A stretch of DNA of 64,000 bases, taken from NCBI GenBank assembly GCA_012934845.2, contig WNNJ02002631.1:162743-226742 (forward strand). Direction: 5' to 3'. Source of the stretch: Pomphorhynchus laevis. Taxonomy: Eukaryota; Acanthocephala; Palaeacanthocephala; Echinorhynchida; Pomphorhynchidae. Below, one piece after another: positions 21,760 through 33,289 of this stretch (position 1 is the stretch's first letter; each line of letters starts with the position of its first letter). The translations under genes and the position numbers were made by a program. The notes under the pieces were generated by a model. That model was not told the origin of the DNA, ran no database searches, and saw only the letters and a list, made by a program, of their open reading frames with translations.

Positions 21760-22930
21760 GAGACTTGGTTTCATTTCGTACCATCTTATCGAAAAGTCCG
21801 GTGAATTACTGTAGTCATCCTATCAGGATTGCATGTTCCAATGTTCGCAGCTTAGTCTCTAAATTTGATAAGTTCAACTTTTATTTATCAAACAGCGACG
21901 TGTCTATTTTCGCACTCACTGAGACCTGGCTGCACAGTGGTATTGATGACAATTGTGTTAACATCCCGGGCTTCTCACTATTAAGAACTGACCGAGGAAA
22001 CACCCGCCGTGGTGGTGGGGTTGCGATCTATGTAGACAACAAAATGATTGTGACCAACGTCATGTCATATCGAGATGATGATCTATTGGAGTCGCTCTCT
22101 TTAACAGTGAAATCAGGTGATACGACAATGTCGATTTGCGTTTGCTATCGTACTCCGCGCTCTTGCTGCTTGAAACATGACATGATCAGTTATTTCACGA
22201 AAGTGTCGAAACCGTCCAATTTGATCCTTCTTGGTGACTTTAATATTCCGAACCATAACTGGGAGCTCCCCTTTCGAATGTCCTCGCGGTGTAAGTCAGA
22301 TGGATGTCGACTTATGGAATTTTCTTGTGGACGATTTAGCTCTTATACAACAAGTCACTCAGTCAACTAGGTTTATGTGAAATAGCTCCTCGCTATTCGA
22401 TTTAGTTTTCAGTAAAACATTTCTTGACATACGTGAAGTTCAATATGACCCTCCCATTGGACTCAGTGACCATCTTGTCATTAAGTTTTTTACTGGTTTC
22501 TGTGCCGAAGCCCCACCTAACGCAGTTAAGTACTTCAAACGCAAATGGAATAAGGTGGATACGGATGCCCTCCGTAAGCTTACAGTACGATTGGGTCTTC
22601 ACAACAGTGTTGTCAGTGATATCGATGATTGGAAAACTTTGTCTGTTTCTCTCAACTATCTTACGGATTGCGTAGCCCCATTGAAAACCGTACAATTCTC
22701 TTCGAAACTTAAACCTCCGTGGTTTGATCATGAGTTACTTGACATTTTGAAGATGCGAAATAAACTATTTAAGTCATCTCTGAAAATTCAGGGTCTTCGG
22801 TCAGAATACCTTCAATATCGTCGTCGTTTCAGCTCTATAAAGAAAATAAAAAGACAAAGGTATGAAGCTGGAATAATATCATCATATCGAACTTCTTCCA
22901 AACCATTCTGGCGGTATGTGAATCAAAATA
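21672..22930 (+). pseudogene. LINE B4 endonuclease and linker
   Basis: ORF2 overlaps the ORF1 end by 88 bases in another frame. Endonuclease signatures are ACSNVRSLVSKFDKF, LTETWLHSG, RRGGGVAIYVD, ICVCYRTPRS and LILLGDFNIPNHNW. A shift near 22350 is followed by LDIREVQYDPPIGLSDHLV in a different frame. The linker frame 22555-22938 contains KPPWFDHELLDILKMRNKLF. Two shifts break the chain. Confidence 0.75.
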
Positions 22931-22934
22931 AAAA

Positions 22935-24470
22935 ATGATTCAATCAATCACAGTGTTAAATCATGGGGGCAGAATTGTACGAGAACCTGATGAAATCGTA
23001 AGTGTGCTAGCGACAGCGTTTGAACTTGATTATTACACGCCATATAAAGGCTTCCGTATAGCGCACACTCCTGAGGCATTTACGTCGTATATGCCGCTTG
23101 TTCACCCGGCTGAGGTTTCGCGGGAACTGCACGGATTTTCACCATATACTTCGGCCGGCCCAGACGGTATACACCCCTTTATCTTCGGGAATCTCCATGA
23201 TCTATTAGCATCGCCACTATCAGAGATGTTTAACATGTCGATACATACTTCGCGCATCCCTGATCACTGGAGACAATCTTACGTCATCCCCATTCATAAA
23301 AAGGGTAGCAGAGACGATCCGTTCAATTATCGTGCAGTATACCTGACGAGTATTGTATGCAAATGCCTCGAGAGGTTTGTGCATAAATACATTACCACTC
23401 ACATGGAAAGAGGTAAGCTACTACACCCATCTCAGCATGGCTTTCGTACCGGCAGGTCCTGCCTTAGCAATCTAATTACGGCACGTGAAAGTTGGACAGA
23501 CATAGTTGCAAACGGGGATATGGTTGATGTAATTTACATTGACTTTAGTAGGGCGTTCGACCGAGTACCGCACGATCTTTTGCTCTTACTGTTGGCTCAA
23601 TACGGGATTGATCCGAGTGTAGTTCGTTGGATCGAGTCGTTCCTGAAAGGTCGATAGAGAGTAGCTTTTCTCCGCCACGAAATACTTACGCAGGTGTTCC
23701 TCAGGGATCGGTCCTGGGACCCTTGTTATTCAATATTTTTCTTCAGGATCTACTTGTAAGATTAGAATGTGATGTACTAGCGATTGTGGATGACCTGAAG
23801 TTATGGAAGTGTGTTAGTTCATATGTTAAGAAATTTTCTTTTGTGTATAGTTTAGGTGGTGAGCCAATTGAGCAGGTACAGTGTACTAGAGACTTAGTGG
23901 TACTTGTGCACGAATCGTCAAAGAGTCGTCCAAACATTATTCAATCGACCAGACAATTGAGCTATGCGTTTCGTAGGTGCTTTCGTTACCCATCTGTGTT
24001 TTGTCTTAAAGTGATGTACAACTCAATAATTAGGCCCATTCTTTTATACTGTACACCAGCAACATTTCCGTGCACGCGAGGCGAGCTGAATGATTTAGAA
24101 AATGTTCTTCGCAGGTTGACAAGGTGATGTCGTCTTCCGAGTAGTTATTCTTATAGGGATCGCTTACGAGAGATAGGCATACCTTCGGTTCGATCTGCGA
24201 TAGTGTGTAGCGACATCTTATGCTTCAGAGATATGTTACTCGGACGTAATGGGTTGCCGGCAAACTGTATCCAGCGGAACAAACGTGATACGAATCGGGG
24301 CCACTCTTTGACTGTGAAAACGCTGCACCATGGGAAGCTGTCTAGAATCAGTCGCCTATCGCACCGGGCGGTAAGGATGTGGAACTTACTTACGAGGATA
24401 TGGTCGCTATTCAGAGTAGACAGCAGTTCATGCGGAGGATGGATCAATGGCTGTACGAGACAAACTCACA
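22935..24470 (+). pseudogene. LINE B4 reverse transcriptase
   Basis: The 22935 frame (240 residues) has SAGPDGIHPFIF, VIPIHKKGSRDDPFNYRAV, QHGFRTGRSCLSNLI, VIYIDFSRAFDRVPH (motif A) and RWIESFLKGR. A shift at about 23650 leads to AGVPQGSVLGPLLF (motif B). The catalytic box reads IVDDLKLW, so the first residue of the usual ADD is altered to V. The C-terminal domain follows to about 24127, then shifts again (24203-24470: NRGHSLTVKT, ISRLSHRAVRMWN). About three breaks. Confidence 0.75.
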
Positions 24471-24639
24471 GTCTATACCAAATCGTTATCCTTGGGAGGA
24501 ATGTTGAATTTTTTTTCTTTTCAATTTTTTTCTTTTTTTTTCATGTGATCAGACAAAACAGCCCTACGGTTACATTCTTGTAATTGAATAAATAAATAAA
24601 TAAATAATCGTTTTAGCTCTGAGCGATCCTATATAATGT

Positions 24640-25390
24640 CTTATTCAGTAGTATTCCTGAATCAAATGCTGAGAATTCTCAGATTCGTGTAGATAGTGAC
24701 ATATGTAATTTACGTGATGTTTTTTCTCAGATCTTGCTGAAGGGCCATAAAAAGTTAGCTTACTGTTTGTAAGTTATTCTGTCTCGTTAAAAAGTCAACT
24801 GATAAGTCTATATTATTGAACGTTACACTTTCTTCTCCGCAACATGTAAGTCTTTTGTTAATGTGTGGTTACGGTCCGAAAACTCGTTTGTATCGAATAT
24901 TCCGCGATTTATCTCCAGAAGTGCGGTTGATGTTAAGAGCAACAAACAGTGAATTACGAAGTCGTCTATCTAAAGGTGAAACTAATATTTGTATACGAAA
25001 TTTTCGGTTTGTTAAGTGGCGCCCAGTTGTTCATTGGAACTTAGTGATTTCCTTAATTGTCGGTAATTCACCCAGCGCTTAGGTACAAACTATCACAGTT
25101 GAGAAAGTATTGTCAGATACCAATTTATCGCAACCATCGTGAAATAAAGTCGGTATAGATATATAATTGGAGAGTTTAATCTCATTTAGTAGCATATATT
25201 GTAGTACTTCGAAATACTCTCGTACTAAGCCACTCGCTATTTGTCAGTTGGTCGTTTTAATCTTCTCAGTTTGATTACACAAATAGTACAGTTAAGACAT
25301 AATTTATTGTCGCACATTACCGAATCGTGGCTCTATCAATATATTTTTGAGATTGCTGTTGATATTCCAGGGTATCCCATACTTCGAAGT
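24640..25390 (+). pseudogene. LINE D, 5' part: ORF1 remnant and endonuclease start
   Basis: Plus-strand remnant. About 24650-24770 reads SSIPESNAENSQIRVDSD and DVFSQIL, matching the ANVYES...DDV...VRQIL domain of the other ORF1s. 24816-25082 gives RIFRDLSPEVRL and ICIRNFRFVKWRPVVHW. About 25270-25390 gives ITESWLYQ and DIPGYPILRSD of the endonuclease. It then stops at the LINE C1 5' end. The endonuclease continues at 28130-28011 on the opposite strand. Confidence 0.7.
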
Positions 25391-25778
25391 GATATAAAAA
25401 AAATTTTGACCTAAAAAATTTTTGGTTTCTTATAAACATACAATGATTCGTATACATATAAACAATTGAGTTCAATAGATTCGTAATTAGCATCAATGAA
25501 AACGTTTTCCCCGTTCATTAATGCAATTCAATTCATTTCCTTAACATAAGTTTTGGTTATTATAAATCTTACAATTACAGTTCAGATCGCTACGCTCGCG
25601 GAAAAATCTGTATTAATTAGGAGTTTAAACTATCTTGTTATACATATTAACTACTTACAAAGAACCTAAATTGGAAGAACCTAAACCTAAAAACCTATAC
25701 CAGAAGAACCTACACAATCTTTCTTGAAATCTACACAAGAGACTTTACTCTGATAAAGTCTGAATATACATACATATA

Positions 25779-26837
25779 ATGGTCAAACAGAGGAAGACTA
25801 CAAAGCGAGGTGATGCTGCCAAGTTCGTGGATTATCAGGTTCGGTGTTCAAGTGAAGATTGTCATGTGTGGACAAGTGTTTTAGTTCCCAGAGAAAAGAA
25901 AACAGCTCTGTCTAATGCATCTTTCTACTGCGGGTACTGCTGCGCATCTTTGATAAATGATTTGAAGACGGAATCTACCCCCTTGGTTGTCGGTCAGTCG
26001 AGTTGTAATTCTCTTGGACCCATATCAGCTCCACCAATTCCAAAAAGCATAAGTGCCGGTCAAAGTAAGGAAGTTCTTATTTCCAAATCTACTAAGAATG
26101 TTGAAAATTCCAGTCATAGTGATGGAAGCTATTCTAACTCTATATATCCCTCCTCAAGTCTTAACTCTATATATCCCTCCTCAAGTCTTGCAAATAATCC
26201 AATGAATATAGATTTAACTGTAGAGGGTGAGACTGTAGCCATGGATGTTCCAGTGCATTTACCTGATGTTACTAATGATGAAAATACATATTGTCAGGTT
26301 TTTAATCATGGTCATATGTATGATACTGGGACTGTCAAAAAGAAGCAACAAGCGTCAACGATAAGTCAACATACACAATCCGCAGTGTCAAGTGACAGTC
26401 TCGAATTGCAAATTGGTAATAATAGGAAACACACCGCTGATCGATGTAGATCTGTTATTCTGGCCAATGTAAAAGAATCTTTATTTGAGAACGCACAAGT
26501 ACGTCTTAACGAGGACGTCCAGAGTGTGAGATTTATATTGACGCAGGTACTTGGTTCTTGCAATGTGGATATTGTCAAACGTGTTAAACTCATTGCATTA
26601 TTTCGACTGGGTAAGCGTGATACACTTAGAAATAGGCCGCGTTTACTCAAGGCCGTATTTAGAGAACAGTCACATGCAGAGTTAATTCTTCGGAATTCAT
26701 ATCGTTTCAGAGGATCCCACGTTAGTCTCTTAAAAGATCTTGACGCTCTTCAAAGGGAGAAATTGTCTCAAGCTAAGAAAGAACTTGCATCTCGTGTTGC
26801 ACTTGGTGAGAGCAATCTATGTGTGCAAAATTTTTAA
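25779..26837 (+). CDS. LINE C1 ORF1 protein (352 aa), PHD-like zinc motif
   Basis: A single open frame. Residues about 22-50 have CSSEDCHVWTSV and FYCGYCCASL, a Cys/His pattern like a partial PHD finger. A serine-rich linker includes a repeated NSIYPSSSL unit. From about residue 225 comes RCRSVILANVKES, NEDVQSVRFIL, LIALFRLGKRD, RPRLLKAVF, a basic helix and LCVQNF. The frame ends with a stop where relatives read on into VVRRR...W; that continuation is visible directly after the TAA, so the C-terminus has been cut by one nonsense change. An RNA-binding role is inferred from the family. Confidence 0.75.
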   Translation: MVKQRKTTKRGDAAKFVDYQVRCSSEDCHVWTSVLVPREKKTALSNASFYCGYCCASLINDLKTESTPLVVGQSSCNSLGPISAPPIPKSISAGQSKEVLISKSTKNVENSSHSDGSYSNSIYPSSSLNSIYPSSSLANNPMNIDLTVEGETVAMDVPVHLPDVTNDENTYCQVFNHGHMYDTGTVKKKQQASTISQHTQSAVSSDSLELQIGNNRKHTADRCRSVILANVKESLFENAQVRLNEDVQSVRFILTQVLGSCNVDIVKRVKLIALFRLGKRDTLRNRPRLLKAVFREQSHAELILRNSYRFRGSHVSLLKDLDALQREKLSQAKKELASRVALGESNLCVQNF

Positions 26838-26989
26838 GTAGTGAGGCGACGCATTCGAATCAGTTGGTCCCCATTAGATGTATCACCTCTCATGAATGTG
26901 GAGGGTTTTGGCAAGGTCTTACAGCATATAAGTGCCTAGCTGATTTGGGATCTGAAGTGTGTCAGATTACTAGAGATGATATTATTACT

Positions 26990-27792
26990 CGCACTGGTGT
27001 GAATAAAGTCATAGTATATTTTATTGTAATGTTCGGAGCTTGTTACAGAAAGTCGATGAGCTAAAGTTTAGGATCGAGTCTGTTAATCCAATTATAGTTG
27101 GTATTACAGAATCTTGGCTTAATTGTGATGTATCCGATGCTGAGGTATCCATCCCAGGCTATTCTTTGTTCCGTAGTGATCGGATAGGGGGTAGGGGTGG
27201 TGGCGTAGCTCTCTTTATGAGAGACGAAGTTAAGGTGCGCGTTTTGAGTAAGTCGTCTATTGATAGAGTTGAGAGTTTGTGGTGTCAGGTGAAGTTTGAT
27301 AACAGCTCACCCATCATACTGGGTCTTGTGTATCGTGCTCCTAAGGCAATATCTAAGAAACTCATTGAAGAGATAGAGTTGTATACGCGAGGATATTGTG
27401 ATACTGTGATAATTGGGGATCTGAATATGCCAGATGTTGAATGGACTTCGAATACCGTCCTTCCTACTTGTGATAGTGAATCTTGTGACCTTATGGAGTG
27501 TTTTGCTTATTGTGGCCTTGCTCAATTTGTTGATGTACATACTCGCTTTTCAAGTTGTAGTTCTTCCCTTCTTGATCTTTGCCTATCGACAAACAGTCAA
27601 TTAATCAGTAGTATCCAATATGATTCTCCTGTTGGTTTGTCTGATCACTGTGTAGTTAAAGTTTTGCTAAATATACAAATGAGGGTGTTTCATCATGCTC
27701 GGTACAAACGTCAGATTAATGTTTTTCGGGCGAACTATGATGTTATTACATCAATAACTCGTGATAAGAAAATCACGAGCTGTCCAATTTGA
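26990..27792 (+). pseudogene. LINE C1 endonuclease, truncated ORF2
   Basis: The frame from 27040 has GITESWLNCD, SIPGYSLFRSDRIGGRGGG, ILGLVYRAPKA, VIIGDLNMPDVEW and VGLSDHCVVKVLL, a complete endonuclease domain apart from its first strand, which lies in another frame just upstream. At residue about 238 it runs into an unrelated tail (TRDKKITSCPI) created by the internal deletion. Confidence 0.8.
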
Positions 27793-28010
27793 TCGGCGAG
27801 TTGTATCTCTGTGAAATAGGCTTGGAGAGTCAACAGTGTGCAGTAGAAATATCAACGAATTCAAAAAGAAATTACGGATGGAGGATGCCATGGGGAAAGC
27901 TGCTTTTCCGTATTTGTGATAGTTTTATTATATTTCCTTTTTTCTGCAGTGAACCAGCCAATTAAGCCATGCTTTTATGTGCTGTTGAAACATTAATAAT
28001 AATAATAATA

Positions 28011-28130
28011 TTTGATACGAAGTTGAGACTTTCAAATGAACCATTAGTGTCACATACATTAGAAATGCCAGAAGTCAAAAAAATATCTTGAACATTAGCG
28101 GCAACTCCTCCACCGCATTTATCTAACTTC
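28011..28130 (-). pseudogene. LINE D, middle endonuclease piece, inverted
   Basis: Read on the minus strand: MKLDKCGGGVAANV, CDTNGSFESLNFVSN. This is the piece missing between 25390 (ends ILRSD) and 31073 (starts YEYIGINFCVVYRTP). It is flanked on both sides by the (TAA)n tails of C1 and C2. Confidence 0.7.
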
Positions 28131-31072
28131 ATATTATTATTATTAATGTTTCAACAGCACATAAAATCCTGGCTTAATTGGCTGGTTCACTGCAGAAAAA
28201 AAGAAAATATAATAAAAGTATCACAAATACGGAAAAGCAGCTTTCCCATGGCATCCTCCATCCGTAATTTCTTTTTGAATTCGTTGATATTGCTATTGCA
28301 CACTGTTGACTCTCCAAGCCTATTCCACAGAGATACAACTCGCCGATCAAATTGAACAGCTCGTGGTTAAACCATGGCCTCGGAGGATATTGGATGAGCG
28401 CAAATGAAGACAATCTCGAAGTGGATGATCCAAATCATTAAGAATTTGCCAGACCATACTCATATCGATGTACCGGCGGGTCCACGTGACAGTCTCAAGT
28501 CTAAGTGCTTTTAATCGATCAGGGTACGACAAAAATTTCAGTTGCGGTGCTAGCTTGGTAGCTCTATGAAGTACCCTCTCTGAACTAATATGTTCTTTTG
28601 AATTTTGGGGATACACACACGGCGCAGCATATAGAAGACGGCTCAACACATGAGCAAAGATTAGCGGACGTAGGGCAAATTGATTGAGTGCAATGAAAGT
28701 GCGTCGAAGTTGACCGATTATCCCCAACGCATTTGAACAAGCATGTTCAGTATGTGTGACGGTACTCAAATCACTGTTTATCCACACTCCCAAGTCCTTA
28801 TATTTGTTCACTCGTTCTATATCACTGCTTTGAAAGCTATAATTAACTGAAGATTGAGCATTTCCGCCACGAACACGTAAATGTTTGCATTTTGATATAT
28901 TTACAATCAACCTATTGAGCAGAGCCCAATTTTCGACTTCATCGATATCCCGTTGCAGTTTGACTATATCATTGGGTAAACGAATTGCCCGCCAGATTTT
29001 CAAATCCTCTGCATATAAAAGCATCCGAGAATCAATAAATTCCGGGATATCGTTGATGTAGACACTAAATAACAATGGACCCAATACTGAACCTTGAGGC
29101 ACCCCTATACTACATGGCCGCGAAGAAGAGTAAAAATTATCTACGTGCACACAATAACTACGATTGCTTAAAAACGATTCAATCCATCTAACAAGCAAAA
29201 ATGGAATGCCACTTTTCTCTAGTTTATTTAGGAAGTCTATGGTCTACTCTGTCAAATGCCTTAGAGAAATCGAAGAATATGATGTCAGTAGCAATTGATA
29301 CGGCTTTTTTAGCTGACCAATCAAGATGGGCAGCGAGTAAATTAGTAACTGTCGAATAACCCTTACGGAAGCCATGTTGCTCAGAAGCTATTACATTATT
29401 CTCACTATAAAACTTGACCATATAACCATGTATAATTCGCTCTAACATTCTACAACATAAGCAAGTAATACTTACTGGTCTATAATTGTCTACTGAAGAT
29501 CTATCACCCTTTTTGAAGATGGGGTGAATGATCGATTGTTTCCACTCTTTTGGAAGATTCGTATCAATAATAGATTGTCGAAATATGTTACAAAGTGGTG
29601 TATATATTGAGTCTGCTATTCGACGAAGATATATCAAAGGTAACAAATAAGCACCTTTGGAGTTTGTCTCTTTAAGACGATGCAGTTCAGCTAAAACTTT
29701 CTCGGGAGTTATCAAATTAGCTATGTCTAAACTAGGATATGAAACACTAGCACCTCTTATCGTCTCACTGTTCTGGATAGGTTCAGAATACTCGTTTGTA
29801 GTCTCTTTGTACAAGTAAAAATGCCTTGAGAACATCTCAGCAAGGTCGTCTTCAATAACGCTATCAAAATATTGGCCAATTGTTTTATTAGCGTTCCTAC
29901 TACTATTCACATATAGAAAGAGAGCTTTGGGATCATGTCTACAACTATGAGCAAGACCATTTTCAAATAAATAGCGCTTATGTCGCTTTAAAGAATTGAA
30001 GAAATTTCTCGCCTGCTTATAAACACCATATTCACAAAACCCACCCTTAAAGCATTTGAAACTGAAGTCACGAGCCTTCATCGCAGTAGCCAGCTCAGTA
30101 TCAAACCAACGAGCGCTTTTCCGACTAGTCTTAGACTTCAAAGGTGAGAATTTTACCATTAGAGAATAAAGCGTCACGCGAAAATGATCCCAGGCCTCGT
30201 CAACTCCGACAACAGCCGGATCAGGCCAACTTACTCTATGCAGCTTTGATGTAATAACATCATAGTTCGCCCGAAAAACATTAATCTGACGTTTGTACCG
30301 AGCATGATGAAACACCCTCATTTGTATATTTAGCAAAACTTTAACTACACAGTGATCAGACGAAGCAACAGGAGAATCATATTGGATACTACTGATTAAT
30401 TGACTGTTTGTCGATAGGCAAAGATCAAGAAGGGAAGAACTACAACTTGAAAAGCGAGTATGTACATCAACAAATTGAGCAAGGCCACAATAAGCAAAAC
30501 ACTCCATAAGGTCACAAGATTCACTATCACAAGTAGGAAGAACCGTATTCGAAGTCCATTCAACATCTGGCATATTCAGATCCCCAATTATCACAGTATC
30601 ACAATCTCCTCGCGTATACAACTCTATCTCTTCAATGAGTTTCTTAGATATTGCCTTAGGAGCACGATACACAAGACCCAGTATGATGGGTGAGCTGTTA
30701 TCAAACTTCACCTGACACCACAAACTCTCAACTCTATCAATAGACGACTTACTCAAAACGCGCACCTTAACTTCGTCTCTCATAAAGAGAGCTACGCCAC
30801 CACCCCTACCCCCTATCCGATCACTACGGAACAAAGAATAGCCTGGGATGGATACCTCAGCATCGGATACATCACAATTAAGCCAAGATTCTGTAATACC
30901 AACTATAATTGGATTAACAGACTCGATCCTAAACTTTAGCTCATCGACTTTCTGTAACAAGCTCCGAACATTACAATAAAATATACTATGACTTTTATTC
31001 ACACCAGTGCGAGTAATAATATCATTTCTAGCAATCTGACACACTTCAGATCCCAAATATGAATATATTGGT
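28131..31072 (-). mobile_element. LINE C2, CR1-like, 5'-truncated ORF2 copy
   Basis: A minus-strand copy with endonuclease, RT and 3' end; the (TAA)n tail is at 28131-28146. Its 5' end at about 31072 corresponds to position 26945 of C1 (LGSEVCQI). Its 3' end faces that of C1, so the last ~245 bases of C1 and C2 form a long inverted repeat around a 120-bp core. Confidence 0.8.
28347..31040 (-). pseudogene. LINE C2 ORF2: endonuclease and RT, few lesions
   Basis: The first frame (to 29224) covers the endonuclease (YCNVRSLLQKVDEL, GITESWL, VIIGDLNMPDVEW), the linker (ARWFDTELATAMKARDF) and the RT up to FFDFSKAFDRVDH. A net 2-nt loss near 29240 shifts it into the 29198-28347 frame with SIGVPQGSVLGPLLF, LLYAEDLKIW and the C-terminal domain. 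The catalytic box is YAED instead of the YADD seen in C3. About 26 nt are missing near 28368. With so few lesions the copy is young. Confidence 0.8.
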
Positions 31073-33265
31073 ATTAACTTTTGCGTTGTATATCGTACTC
31101 CATCCATGCACACATATTGCGATCTCCTCAAATCTGATTTACAATCAGTGTATGCCTCTGTTCACAGTTTATTATCTTAGGAAATTTTTATCTCCCACGT
31201 TCTAATTGGGCAGTCTCTATTTTATGATGGAATAGCTGTAGAAACAGAAATTTCTAAATTCCTTTCTGATGAGCTTCCGCTATTCTAACACTTTCAACAG
31301 CCGACTTGTTTCTCATCGAGAGTAGATTCTGTGCTTGATTAGGTGTTTATCAAGCGTGTTGATGATTTAGTCCGTGTCGATTATTTTCTTTTTGCAGGTG
31401 GAAGTGATCATTGCTTACTACACTTGCGGGCAGTATCAAATTTAAAATTTTGTAATAAGCAAACAACATTTTTAGAGCGCAATTGGTCAAGGATGAATAT
31501 ATAATATGGTTTAACTTTCTGTCAGCGTTACCCGCTATCGTTTTCGACAATAGATAGATTACCACTGGAAACTATTTACTATTACTTTTTGAAATTGTTT
31601 GATATAATTGCTCCAATGCGGGCGATCTTTCAAGTAGTTCAACTTCCTGCATGGATTGATCGAGACCTCAAGCAGTTACTTAATATTCGAAATAGCTTAT
31701 GGACGTTATCCCGCTCACATCCAGAACTCATTGCAAGCTATAGATATGCCAGAAATCTTTGTTCTAAATTAAAAGCTTCAAAATGCGATAAATTTGAATC
31801 TGCAGTCGTTAACGGGGTGAACCGCAATCCCAAATTATCCTCGTCCTATGTTCGCCTTAAAAACGCTTAATATTAAAATCAAAGTGTATCTTAAAATTAT
31901 ATTAAAATGTATATTAAAATGCATATTAAATAATCAAATATATATAATCAAAATGTATATTAAAATCAAAATGTAACTTCAAGATGTATACACATGTTGA
32001 AGTTTAATCACAAGTAAAAATGACATTGCTGAAAGTCTCGCGTTATCATTTTCATTACCATTTAATTCTTCACATTCACCATTCATTTGGTATGATCATC
32101 CAATACCACAGAATCCCTATTTTTCTTCCAATATCCGCTGAGGAAGTCAAAGTTACTCTTACTTATGTCAATCGATACAGTGATCCCGGTTATTATATAT
32201 CTCTGTTTCTACTCAAGACTTTATCAAACTACTTGACCCTTTTTTGTCGATATCTTTCAGAATAGTCTTACTACTGGATGTGTGCCTAACTTGCGGAGAT
32301 CTGCGATTATTGTTTCTATTCTAAAAAGCCATTGTGACTTCTTGTAGTGATTAAAGACCAATAAGCCTGACGAGTTTGATGTGCAAAGTTCTTGAATAAT
32401 TATTTGCTCGTAGAATTTGGAGTCACTTAAACACTTATGGAGTCATTGCGTCTTCTCAACACGGATTCTGTCACGGTAGATCATTCTGCCTAATTTACTA
32501 ACTGCTCGCAAAATGTGGATTTATGCACTTAGTTTTGGCAATTCAATTGATGTAACTTTTATTGACTTTTCGAGAGCCTTCAATCGAGTTCAACATTAAA
32601 GTTTGTTTAGCTTGTTGTCTCATTATAGAGTTTATCCGTTGCTGTCTAGGTGGATCGACGATTTATTTATATGGATTTTTTTGAGGATCGACGATTTATT
32701 TATATGGATTTTTTAGAGGATCGACGATTTATTTATATGGATTTTTTAGAGTTGGAGTTGGAAGCCATTATCCTCCCAAAACGTGTAAATTGTGGAGGTC
32801 CGTGGGTACTGTAAGCAGTCCTCTTTTCTTTATTGTTTACCTTAATGACTTGCTGTTAAGAATTCAGAACCCTTTCTTGGCGTTTGCGGATGACCTCACA
32901 CTTTGGTCTGTTAATATCAATTATATGTATGGTCTGTCTCTACAGGACGACCTTAATCCAATACACAAATGGAGTGTAGCTACTGGTATGAAACTGAATG
33001 TTGATAAATGTGTCCATATGAAGCTAGGAAAAAAGTAAACATGATTGTGAATTAAGGATTTATACACTCAAAGTTATCTTAAATTAGGCATTTGGGTGTT
33101 ATTTTGCAAAGCACCTTGATAACTCGCTCAAATACTAATTTTATTTATGGAAAGTCTATAAAAGCTATGTATTGCATCAAATATAAAGTTTGCAAGACAA
33201 TGCCAATTAAGTTTAAGGCGATTACCGTTTACATGTGGTTTTCGTTCTCAGTAAAACTTTTACAT
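31073..33265 (+). pseudogene. LINE D, 3' part: endonuclease end and RT, decayed
   Basis: YEYIGINFCVVYRTP (31070-31115) and SDLQSVY continue the endonuclease. 31589-31870 is the linker (LPAWIDRDLKQLLNIRNSLW). RT traces follow: SSQHGFCHGRSFC (about 32455), VTFIDFSRAFNRVQH (about 32550, motif A), SPLFFIVYLNDLL (about 32820, motif B) and AFADDLTLW (about 32880, catalytic). The C-terminal domain is at 33092-33260. It has many breaks and is the oldest CR1-like copy here. Confidence 0.7.
32652..32750 (+). repeat. 33-bp tandem repeat, three units, inside the LINE D RT
   Basis: Units starting at 32652, 32685 and 32718 are almost identical (GGATCGACGATTTATTTATA...). The unit is a multiple of three and expands the WIDDLF part of the RT. 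Confidence 0.85.
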
Positions 33266-33289
33266 CCACTTGTCTAACACACGACTACT

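Larger units (their letters stand above)
20190..24602 (+). mobile_element. LINE B4, nearly full-length CR1-like element
   Basis: The most complete LINE of the window. ORF1 begins at about 20262, ORF2 overlaps its end at 21672, RT lies at 22935-24470, and the 3' end has ACAAAACAGCCCTACGG followed by a (TAAA)n tail ending near 24602. A 37-bp stretch at 20209-20245 is repeated at 20599-20635 inside ORF1. The exact 5' end is uncertain. It is inactive because of several stops and shifts. Confidence 0.8.
25391..28010 (+). mobile_element. LINE C1, CR1-like, with a large internal deletion
   Basis: A plus-strand element with a presumed 5' untranslated region (25391-25778), ORF1, the endonuclease, and then at 27753 an abrupt jump to the last 250 bases of the element with a (TAA)n tail ending at 28010. 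Compared with copy C3, about 1.9 kb covering the linker and nearly the whole RT is missing. Sequence identity with C2 over the shared endonuclease is nearly complete, so the event is recent. Confidence 0.8.

Noticed and set aside
30460-30693. 77-codon plus-strand ORF (and its twin at 27307-27540 minus)
   Set aside because: Antisense shadows of the C-family endonuclease; they exist only because the sense frame is conserved.
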